This document shows positions 7,104 through 13,224 of a stretch of 19,339 bases of DNA, piece by piece. A program made the position numbers and the translations under genes. The stretch covers positions 1 to 19,339 of the forward strand of contig CALILB010000201.1 in assembly GCA_938016625.1 (NCBI GenBank). Direction: 5' to 3'. Every line of letters begins with the position of its first letter. Positions within the stretch are counted from its first letter, which is position 1. The notes under the pieces are model-generated. The model had not been told where the DNA came from and ran no database searches. It saw only the letters and a program-made list of their open reading frames with translations. Source of the stretch: an uncultured bacterium. Its GTDB lineage: Bacteria; Acidobacteriota; Thermoanaerobaculia; Multivoradales; JAHEKO01.

Positions 7104-8129
7104 ATGCTGAGACTTCCCCCCTTCGACTTTTACACCCCCGGCAGTCTCGCCGAGGTCATCGAGCTTCTGGCCGGAGAGGGCCCCGAGACCCGGGTCGTCG
7201 CCGGTGGTACCGATCTGTGGCCAAACATGAAACGCCGTCATCAGAAGGCCGAGCGGGTGGTAAGCCTGATGGCGATTCCCGAGCTGGCCGGCATCGAGGG
7301 TCACAACGGTGAGCTCCGTCTCGGCAGCACCACCATCCTGGACGACATCGTCCGCAGCCGGGAGATCACCGAGCGCTTCCCCGCCCTGGCCCGGGCTGTG
7401 GCTTCGATCTCCTCGCCACCGCTGCGCTACATGGGCACCATCGGCGGCAACATCTGCGTCGACACCCGCTGCACCTACTACAACCAGACCGAGGAGTGGC
7501 GACGGTCGATCGACTACTGTATGAAGGAGGAGGGCACCATCTGCTGGGTCGCCCCGAGCTCACCCCGGTGCTGGGCCCATTCGGCCTCCGACTCGGCACC
7601 GATCCTGTGCGCGCTCGGTGCACGGGTCGAGATGGTGTCGAAGCGGGGCGACCGGATTCTGCCGCTGACCGACTTCTACCGCGACGATGGGATCGACTAT
7701 CTCGACAAAGCCCCCGACGAGGTCGTCGCCCGGATTCTGATCCCGAGCGACAGCGACAGCGCTCGCTGCGGATCGAGCTTCTGGAAGCTGCGGCGGCGCG
7801 GATCGATCGACTTTGCCGTGCTCTCGGTGGCGGCCGCGGTCTGGACCGACGACGGCAACCGCGTGACCGACGCCCGCATCTATCTGGGCGCGGTCGGCTC
7901 GCGGCCTCTGCCGGTAGCCGGACTGGCCGACTGTCTCGAGGGCCGACTGCTCAGCGAAGAGACCATCTCCGAGGCCGCGGCCCTCGCGCGAAAGACGGCA
8001 ACGCCGATGGACAACACCGACTTCCAGGCCCAGTGGCGGGGCGTCATGGCGGCCCGCTACACCGAGGCGGCGCTGCGTGAGATCGCCGGTCTCGATCCTC
8101 GAGGCCTACCTCCACAACACCTCCTGTAG
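7104..8129 (+). CDS. hcrB: 4-hydroxybenzoyl-CoA reductase FAD subunit with extra [4Fe-4S] loop
   Basis: A 341-residue FAD-binding medium subunit. The FAD-binding motifs are 'VVAGGTDLWP' (31-40) and 'TIGGNIC' (112-118). Ordinary family members go straight on from there. This one has an insertion with C123, C139, C147 and C156, spaced C-x15-C-x7-C-x8-C. As I recall, the [4Fe-4S] ligands of Thauera aromatica 4-hydroxybenzoyl-CoA reductase are Cys122, 138, 146 and 155, the same spacing shifted by one. That extra cluster is the trait which sets the reductase apart from xanthine oxidases, letting low-potential ferredoxin electrons flow towards the substrate. The start ATG is 24 bases after hcrA and lacks a strong ribosome site. 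The gene ends 27 bases before a strong hairpin. Confidence 0.88.
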   Translation: MLRLPPFDFYTPGSLAEVIELLAGEGPETRVVAGGTDLWPNMKRRHQKAERVVSLMAIPELAGIEGHNGELRLGSTTILDDIVRSREITERFPALARAVASISSPPLRYMGTIGGNICVDTRCTYYNQTEEWRRSIDYCMKEEGTICWVAPSSPRCWAHSASDSAPILCALGARVEMVSKRGDRILPLTDFYRDDGIDYLDKAPDEVVARILIPSDSDSARCGSSFWKLRRRGSIDFAVLSVAAAVWTDDGNRVTDARIYLGAVGSRPLPVAGLADCLEGRLLSEETISEAAALARKTATPMDNTDFQAQWRGVMAARYTEAALREIAGLDPRGLPPQHLL

Positions 8130-8156
8130 ACCCCTGGGATGCCGACCGAGGCGAGA

Positions 8157-8185
8157 CCCGGCCCCGGATCGAATCCGGGGCCGGG
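8157..8185. terminator. Shared bidirectional hairpin terminator
   Basis: A perfect 13-base inverted repeat (CCCGGCCCCGGAT and its complement) around a 3-base CGA loop. It lies 27 bases after the hcrB stop and 11 bases after the stop of the convergent TonB receptor gene. The stem is very GC-rich, but there is only a weak T run (ATCTTTCT) on the plus side. It most likely ends transcription from both sides. Confidence 0.75.
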
Positions 8186-8196
8186 AGCGCATCTTT

Positions 8197-10539
8197 CTAG
8201 AAGCTGAAGCGGTAGGTACCGATGTAGTTCCGCTTCGACTGCGGGCGGAAGAACGAGGCGTTCGAGAACTCGGAGTAGAGCTCGTCGGTCAGGTTGGCGA
8301 TGACAATGCCGAGGGTATGTCTCTGACGTCCGCGCTCGTATACGGTCACCCCACCGGCCAGATTGTGAACCGTGAAGGCGGGGAGCTCCGCGCCGACGGC
8401 CGGCAGCGGCTCGTCGGGATCGAAGGTCGAGGGCTGGCTGAAGTTGTGGCGCAGCCGCCACTCCACCCAGTAGCGACCCTTGGGCTGGTCGTAGCGAACG
8501 TAGGCGCTCAGCTTGCTGTTGACGGTGTCACCGGTAGGCGGGTTATCGCTGTCGATTCGCTCGCCGTCCAGGTCCATGTAGTTGCCACCCAGAGAGACGC
8601 CGTTCCTGAACCTATAACCGATGATTCCTTCGAAGCCGTCGATGCGCAACTTGTCGATGTTCCGCTGCTGGACGACAAAGCGGGCGCCCGAGGCCTCGAT
8701 GTCGTCCTGGACATCCTGCGGTAGCTCGTCGATCTCCTCCTGACTCAAGAAGTCCTGGATAACGCCGTTGTCGATCTCGTTGCGGAAGATAACCAGCTCG
8801 AACATGGCGTTGCGCCGCAGATACTTGATGCCCACCTCGATATTGTCGCTCTCCTCGGAGACCAGGCCGGGATTGAGGATCTGGTACCCCTCCCCTTCCG
8901 GGGTCGGACCGTTGAATAGCCGCTCGACGATATTGGGGGCTCGAAAAGCGGTGCCATAGGAGCCGAGGATGTTCAGGCTTGGTGTGATGCTGTAGATGAG
9001 GTTGAGCGCTCCTACCAACGAATTATCGGAGAAATCCAGACCCGAGATATCCCAGTCGGGCGTCGGTTTGGCGTCGGTCGAGACATCTTGGAAACGAGCG
9101 CCGATGGTGGCCTTGAATCGCTCGGTGACCAAGAACTCGTCCTGGATGAAGACCCCGTAACTGGTGTTCTCGGCGTTGGGTGTGTTGGCCTTGTCGTCGG
9201 TCGCGATATCTTCTATTTCAAAGGGCGGGAAAGGGAACCTGATGGTAGTGGTCGTTATATTCCTGTCGGTGTTGAAGGAGTCGTCCTGGAAGATCTCGGC
9301 GCCGTAGGTGAGCACGTGCTTCTGACCCGCCAGCTTGATGAGCTCGACGCGGGTGCCCAAGGTCTCCAGATCGGTGAAGTTGAGACTGTTGATCGCCACC
9401 GAGGAGTCTGGAGCCCCGGGGAAGATCGGACCGATGTTGATATCGATGTTGTTGGCCAGCTGCCGCTCGTTGTCCTGGTAGTAGAGCTGGACTTCGGCGG
9501 TGTCGGCCACCACGCTATTCAACCCCGAGCCGATCCAGCCAAAGGTGTAGCGGTCGAAGTCTTGGAAGGGATAGAGGATCTGCAATAGGAAGTCGTCGCT
9601 TTCGCCATATGCCGTCGGGTCGACCCAGCCAAACCCGGTCTCATCGGCACGATAGCGGTTGAAGCGGAACGAGACAATGTGGCGCTCGTTGAGATCGTAC
9701 CCAACATAGCCAAAGAACGAGTTGTCGGTGAGCCCGGTGTCGTTGACCACTGTCTCCTCATCCAGCTTGATGTCACCAAAGGTACCCGACGGTGCATCGT
9801 ATTCGCTGGCATCTCGATAGGTGACACCCGCGTTGAACGAGAACTTCCCCTGGCGTCCGTCGAGCGTCAGATTGCCCCGACCCATCGAAGCTGCTGTCCC
9901 ATACCGCAGCCCCACCGAGCCACCCAGCCACGATCCATCACCGTAGGCCGGTGTCTGGCTCACCAGGTTGAGTACGCCGCCGATGGCATCGGTGCCGTAA
10001 AGGACCGATGACGGTCCACGCACCACCTCTACCGTCGAGACGCTGTCCAGATCGATGAGACCCGGGATCTCGCCAAAGTCGGACTGGCGCCGGGCATTGT
10101 TCATCCGCAGCCCGTTCTCCATGAACAACACCCTGAGGCCGCGCTGACCACGGATGACCGGACGCATCTGATTCGGACCCACGCCGTTGACATCCACTCC
10201 CGGCTGGTCCCTGAGCAGATCTACGGGGTTGTCGGGCAACCTTTCCTGGATCTGTTTTTCGGTCACCACCGTTACCGGGGTCGAGATGGAAAAAGCGCTC
10301 TCCTCCCTGCCGGTGGCCGTGACCGTCGTGGTGGCGAAGAAGGACTCCATGTCATCGTCATCCTCGCCTTCTTCCTCTTCGTCTTCGTCTGTCTGATCCG
10401 ACCCTGAGTCCTGGTCGGCCACCGTCGTCGCGGTCGTCTCGACCGCACCTTCCGCGGTGTCGTCAGTCAGAGCTGTCAATGGCGCCGCCATGACTATCAG
10501 CACCATTGCCAGAGCAAGCAGCAAATTCCGAAGTGTCAT
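8197..10539 (-). CDS. TonB-dependent outer-membrane receptor
   Basis: A 780-residue outer-membrane receptor. A signal peptide spans about residues 1-24. A likely TonB box 'ATTTVTATG' lies at about 69-77. The plug domain is at about 81-195 ('PVTVVTEKQIQ', 'LRDQPGVDVNGVG', 'RPVIRGQRGLRVLFMENG', 'VEVVRGPSSVLYGTDAIGGVLN'), followed by the beta-barrel with a FRAP motif near residue 530 and an 'NPGL' box about 25 residues later. It ends in the terminal Phe of 'YRFSF', as outer-membrane barrels do. The plug most resembles haem and siderophore receptors, but the substrate cannot be read from sequence. Odd: residues 51-63 between signal peptide and TonB box are a nearly unbroken Asp/Glu run. Its ATG overlaps the stop of the 7TM gene (ATGA), so the two are translationally coupled; AGGA lies eight bases upstream. 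Confidence 0.93.
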   Translation of the reverse strand: MTLRNLLLALAMVLIVMAAPLTALTDDTAEGAVETTATTVADQDSGSDQTDEDEEEEGEDDDDMESFFATTTVTATGREESAFSISTPVTVVTEKQIQERLPDNPVDLLRDQPGVDVNGVGPNQMRPVIRGQRGLRVLFMENGLRMNNARRQSDFGEIPGLIDLDSVSTVEVVRGPSSVLYGTDAIGGVLNLVSQTPAYGDGSWLGGSVGLRYGTAASMGRGNLTLDGRQGKFSFNAGVTYRDASEYDAPSGTFGDIKLDEETVVNDTGLTDNSFFGYVGYDLNERHIVSFRFNRYRADETGFGWVDPTAYGESDDFLLQILYPFQDFDRYTFGWIGSGLNSVVADTAEVQLYYQDNERQLANNIDINIGPIFPGAPDSSVAINSLNFTDLETLGTRVELIKLAGQKHVLTYGAEIFQDDSFNTDRNITTTTIRFPFPPFEIEDIATDDKANTPNAENTSYGVFIQDEFLVTERFKATIGARFQDVSTDAKPTPDWDISGLDFSDNSLVGALNLIYSITPSLNILGSYGTAFRAPNIVERLFNGPTPEGEGYQILNPGLVSEESDNIEVGIKYLRRNAMFELVIFRNEIDNGVIQDFLSQEEIDELPQDVQDDIEASGARFVVQQRNIDKLRIDGFEGIIGYRFRNGVSLGGNYMDLDGERIDSDNPPTGDTVNSKLSAYVRYDQPKGRYWVEWRLRHNFSQPSTFDPDEPLPAVGAELPAFTVHNLAGGVTVYERGRQRHTLGIVIANLTDELYSEFSNASFFRPQSKRNYIGTYRFSF

Positions 10540-11288
10540 GTTTCAATCCTTTCTAGAGTTTGAACCTGAGGCTCGGCCAGGGCATTGGCAGATAGCGAAG
10601 CCTTGCCATAGACATTGAGCCGGTAGCCCCCATAGATGAATAGAAGCCCTATCAACTCGGTGATGTAGAGGGCCTCTACATAGCCAGCTCGGGTAAGAGA
10701 TCCGCCGATACCAGGCAAGATCGCCCCCACCGCGATCAAGATATTTCCCAGATAGCGATGCCGCAGCTGTGGTGCCTGGCGAAAGCGCCAGGCCGACACC
10801 ATGGCACCGCCAACCAGGAAGAAGACCGAGTAGAGGTTGATGAATGGGCTGATCAGGCGAATCCACTGCCACTCGATAACCTTGCCGGAGAGCCGGTGGG
10901 CCTCCGCCAACGAGGTGTCGAGCGGGGTGATGAAAACGAATACCGAAGCGATAGCGATCAGACTGCAGACTATCCAAGCGGACCGATCGGCAAACTTGCG
11001 CTTCATGAGCAGGTAGATCGAGCCTTGCGCCAAGGGGTAGCCACCGAGAAAAGCACCGGCGACATACCACAGTCGAAAGACAAACGGATTCCAACCTCTG
11101 ATGCTGGTGTAGGCCTCGGTGAACGTGCCAATACCGTAGGTGACCATACCTATGCCCCACCACAGAAGGTGGAGTCCACCACCCTTGGCTCGATAGCGTG
11201 AGAACAACTGCCAACTAAAGATGACCGCACAGACCGTCGTGATGACCGGCAGGTGCAGTACGGTTCGGTGAAGAGTCTCGAGATCCAA
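10536..11288 (-). CDS. Seven-helix membrane protein coupled to the TonB receptor
   Basis: An unrecognised 250-residue integral membrane protein. Seven hydrophobic helices are visible, at about 8-29, 39-56, 70-94, 104-122, 145-167, 179-197 and 206-225. The N-terminus is short and the C-terminal tail is about 25 polar residues. I place the start at the TTG of 11286-11288 because a GGAG sits seven bases upstream and the first helix follows at once; the reading frame stays open further upstream but then runs into the preceding gene and encodes Arg/Pro-rich noise. The stop overlaps the receptor ATG by four bases, so the two proteins are made together. A role in passing the receptor's substrate over the inner membrane, or in sensing it, is an inference from that coupling alone. 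Confidence 0.75.
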   Translation of the reverse strand: MDLETLHRTVLHLPVITTVCAVIFSWQLFSRYRAKGGGLHLLWWGIGMVTYGIGTFTEAYTSIRGWNPFVFRLWYVAGAFLGGYPLAQGSIYLLMKRKFADRSAWIVCSLIAIASVFVFITPLDTSLAEAHRLSGKVIEWQWIRLISPFINLYSVFFLVGGAMVSAWRFRQAPQLRHRYLGNILIAVGAILPGIGGSLTRAGYVEALYITELIGLLFIYGGYRLNVYGKASLSANALAEPQVQTLERIET

Positions 11289-11295
11289 TTTCGTA

Positions 11296-11299
11296 CTCC
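11296..11299 (-). promoter_or_regulatory. Ribosome binding site supporting the TTG start of the 7TM gene
   Basis: GGAG on the minus strand, seven bases before the TTG at 11286-11288. There is no in-frame ATG nearby, so this site decides the start. The remaining stretch up to 11443 carries nothing else I can support. Confidence 0.5.
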
Positions 11300-11443
11300 A
11301 GATTCTGGTTCTATGTCCAACATCCTGTCTCGCGGCAGGCCGGGCCGACTGCCACGACTGCGCGAGAAAGCGTCCAGCAAGCCGGCTACGCCTTCGAATT
11401 GGACAGCCCTGGGGCTTGTCGTCCAGAGGCGGCCGAGGTGAGA

Positions 11444-12022
11444 CTAGGCGGGGGGTGGTCGAGAGGCGAGTTGGAGCGTCCAACCGGCCAGCAAAGAGGG
11501 GCCGCCTGGAGCGTCGAGAAGCGAAAAAGTGCTCGCCGGGCGTGCGGGCGGCACTCCCAAGAATCCCGCCAGCAAGACGAGACAGGCGGCCGCCAGGGTG
11601 ACACCAATGACGGTCGCCGGGAGCGCCAACATCAGACCGGCGCGTTGAATATCGGTACTGGCTTCCACGCCCTCGGCCAGAGGTCCGTAGAAGCTTACGT
11701 GCAGGAGGAGAACGAGCAACCAGAAGGCCAGCGCCTTTCTACCCCAGACCAGCGGGACGCCCCGGTGGCGAAGGCGGAAGAGCCCCAGCAGGAGGAAGAT
11801 TGTCGCCAACCACCTGACGGCGACCACCGGCTCGAGTAGCGTCAGGTCGGCGACCCGCTGCCAGAGCAGCACGGCGTGATAGATCACCAGCAGGGCAACC
11901 AACACCGGTCCGGCGATGACGGCCAGCAGAGGGCGCGGCGTCGAGCGCCGTAGCCGGCGCCGGGCGCGAGCCAAGAGGTCTCGCGGTAGCGGACTGTTGC
12001 GTTCTGTGGCTACACCGATCAC
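11444..12022 (-). CDS. Four-helix membrane protein of unknown function
   Basis: An unrecognised 192-residue protein. It has an Arg-rich cytoplasmic N-terminus (residues 14-30), then four hydrophobic segments at about 32-54, 67-84, 96-112 and 130-155, and a Pro/Ser-rich tail. It reads in the same direction as, and 155 bases ahead of, the 7TM gene, so it may belong with that gene and the receptor. The start is the GTG at 12020-12022; no in-frame ATG precedes the first helix. The GTG overlaps the stop of a possible 8-codon leader. No catalytic motif is visible, so no function is offered. Confidence 0.65.
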   Translation of the reverse strand: MIGVATERNSPLPRDLLARARRRLRRSTPRPLLAVIAGPVLVALLVIYHAVLLWQRVADLTLLEPVVAVRWLATIFLLLGLFRLRHRGVPLVWGRKALAFWLLVLLLHVSFYGPLAEGVEASTDIQRAGLMLALPATVIGVTLAAACLVLLAGFLGVPPARPASTFSLLDAPGGPSLLAGWTLQLASRPPPA

Positions 12023-12045
12023 GGGCTCTTTACGCTCTTCGACAT
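12019..12045 (-). CDS. Possible 8-codon leader ORF before the 4TM gene
   Basis: ATG plus seven codons (MSKSVKSP) and a TGA that overlaps the GTG start of the 4TM gene (GTGA). A GAGG lies only two bases before the ATG, which is short. Coupling through this leader could aid translation from the GTG. It may equally be chance, as such tiny ORFs are common. Confidence 0.2.
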   Translation of the reverse strand: MSKSVKSP

Positions 12046-12087
12046 GTCCTCGGTTTCGTAGTTGGTTAGCTAACTATAGCCGACTAA

Positions 12088-12106
12088 GAGGTTTCGCGAG
12101 AACCTC
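12088..12106. repeat. Short inverted repeat between queE and the 4TM gene
   Basis: GAGGTT and AACCTC arms of six bases around a seven-base loop that includes TCGCGA. It lies 54 bases after the queE stop on the minus strand and is followed by a short TTAG, so it may be a weak terminator. A 10-base palindrome GTTAGCTAAC lies close by at 12064-12073. Neither is strong evidence of a regulatory site. Confidence 0.3.
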
Positions 12107-12159
12107 AGAACGGGTAGGTGGGGGAACTATCCCTATGGGCAGGGTCGGTTGGGCCTTGA

Positions 12160-12756
12160 TTACCTGATCCCAAGCAGCTTGTGCACCTGTACCGACAGGC
12201 GCCAGGGTGGGTTCTCCTCCACCAGCCGGAGACACCACTCGAGGGTTCTGCGCTCCAGACGAGTGCCGTCAAAAGCCGGTGAAATCAGGTAGTGGCCGGC
12301 CTCCACCACGGTTTCGGGTAGGGCCTGTCCATAGGCCCGTACATACTTCACCTCGTCCGCCGATCGTTGGCGGATGGCGTGCTCGGCCACCTTTGGGCTG
12401 ACCGTCACCCAGTCGAGGCCGGGTGGCAGCTCCACACTCCCATTGGTCTCGATCGCCAGCTTGTAGCCGGCCGCGTGCAGGCCGTCGATGAGCTCCCGGT
12501 CGACCTGGAGAGCCGGCTCACCACCTGTAACCACGATCCAATCGCAGGTGGGGCTCGACGCCTGCAACTCGCTCACGATCTCCTCCAGGTTCAGCTCGCG
12601 ACCCGACTCGAACTCGGTGTCGCAATCGAACCCGTGGGTCTCTACGGTGCAGGCCAGATTGCATTTGGACAGACGCAGGAAGAGGTTGGGCGTACCCGTC
12701 CTCACTCCTTCGCCCTGCAGGCTGAAGAAGATCTCGTTCACCTGGTAGTGATTCAC
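12160..12756 (-). CDS. queE: 7-carboxy-7-deazaguanine synthase (radical SAM)
   Basis: A 198-residue radical-SAM enzyme that turns 6-carboxy-tetrahydropterin into 7-carboxy-7-deazaguanine, the step after QueD in making queuosine and other 7-deazaguanines. Visible: 'FSLQGEGVRTG' (11-21), the cluster cysteines C32, C36 and C45, 'DTEF' just after, 'VVTGGEP' (75-81), 'ETNGS' (103-107), 'VSPK' (119-122), and 'VQVHKLLGIR' at the end. The third cysteine is eight residues from the second, not two. The start GTG overlaps the queD TGA (GTGA), with a GAGG seven bases upstream; the frame remains open upstream, but that part only mirrors queD. No other queuosine genes are in the window. Confidence 0.88.
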   Translation of the reverse strand: MNHYQVNEIFFSLQGEGVRTGTPNLFLRLSKCNLACTVETHGFDCDTEFESGRELNLEEIVSELQASSPTCDWIVVTGGEPALQVDRELIDGLHAAGYKLAIETNGSVELPPGLDWVTVSPKVAEHAIRQRSADEVKYVRAYGQALPETVVEAGHYLISPAFDGTRLERRTLEWCLRLVEENPPWRLSVQVHKLLGIR

Positions 12757-13175
12757 AGCCTTGCCTCGGCGAACGAGCTCTCCGACTCCCAGAGGACGAC
12801 CTTGACGACCTGGACCCCGGTCCCGGCGAGCGCCTCCGGTGCCACCTCCCGCAGCAGGTAGTCGGCCAGGTTCTCCGCCGTCGGGTTGCTGTCGAGCAGA
12901 AACAGCCTCTGCCCCACCACCTTTTCGACGGCGGCCCGCGCCTCCTCGTCCTCCCGGTGGAGGATGAATCCATGATCCCAGTTGTCGTCGATCCAACCGC
13001 CCAGGCGCTTGGCCAACACCGAGAAATCGATGACCCGGCCCAGATCGTCGAGCTCGGCAGCTGCGGCGTGAAAGAACGCCACGTAGTTGTGACCGTGGAG
13101 CCAGGCACACTTGCTCTCGTGCTTCCAGACCCGGTGACCAGCACAGAACCTGATCCTTCGAGTGCACTCGATCAT
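12753..13175 (-). CDS. queD: 6-carboxy-5,6,7,8-tetrahydropterin synthase
   Basis: A 140-residue QueD/6-pyruvoyl-tetrahydropterin-synthase family enzyme, making 6-carboxy-tetrahydropterin from dihydroneopterin triphosphate. The zinc ligands are H14 ('FCAGHRV'), H27 and H29 ('LHGHNY'). Catalytic C23 sits in 'ESKCAWLHGHNY'. 'NWDHGFIL' (65-72) carries the conserved Asp-His, 'NPTAENLA' (97-104) is the substrate loop, and 'ESES' (130-133) holds the C-terminal Glu. Length is normal. Its stop overlaps the queE start by four bases, fitting two successive steps of one path. It begins 49 bases after the stop of the DHH-like/CPBP gene, so all three may share a transcript. A tetrahydrobiopterin role is less likely given the queE partner. 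Confidence 0.92.
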   Translation of the reverse strand: MIECTRRIRFCAGHRVWKHESKCAWLHGHNYVAFFHAAAAELDDLGRVIDFSVLAKRLGGWIDDNWDHGFILHREDEEARAAVEKVVGQRLFLLDSNPTAENLADYLLREVAPEALAGTGVQVVKVVLWESESSFAEARL

Positions 13176-13224
13176 CTTGTCTTACCAGCGGTTCGGATCG
13201 ACCAAAGAGAGCCTGATCGGCGCC

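Noticed and set aside
5943..7304. A 453-codon open frame on the minus strand over hcrA and hcrB
   Set aside because: It spans two well-supported genes and shows no family motif; high GC keeps the antisense frame open.
3972..8129. CO dehydrogenase (coxSLM) or xanthine dehydrogenase
   Set aside because: The large subunit lacks the AYxCSFR-type loop, and the FAD subunit has the four-cysteine insertion expected of 4-hydroxybenzoyl-CoA reductase.
11289..11443. Cobalamin riboswitch ahead of the 7TM-TonB receptor pair
   Set aside because: I looked for the B12 box and its conserved flanks and did not find them; the gap is also too short for the usual element.
11289..11483. 65-codon extension of the 7TM frame upstream
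   Set aside because: It would overlap the 4TM gene and reads as Arg/Pro-rich noise. The TTG with GGAG at seven bases fits a start directly before the first helix.
12757..13167. N-terminal extension of the queE frame through queD
   Set aside because: The extra 137 codons only mirror queD in another frame. QueE starts naturally at the GTG with a GAGG seven bases upstream.
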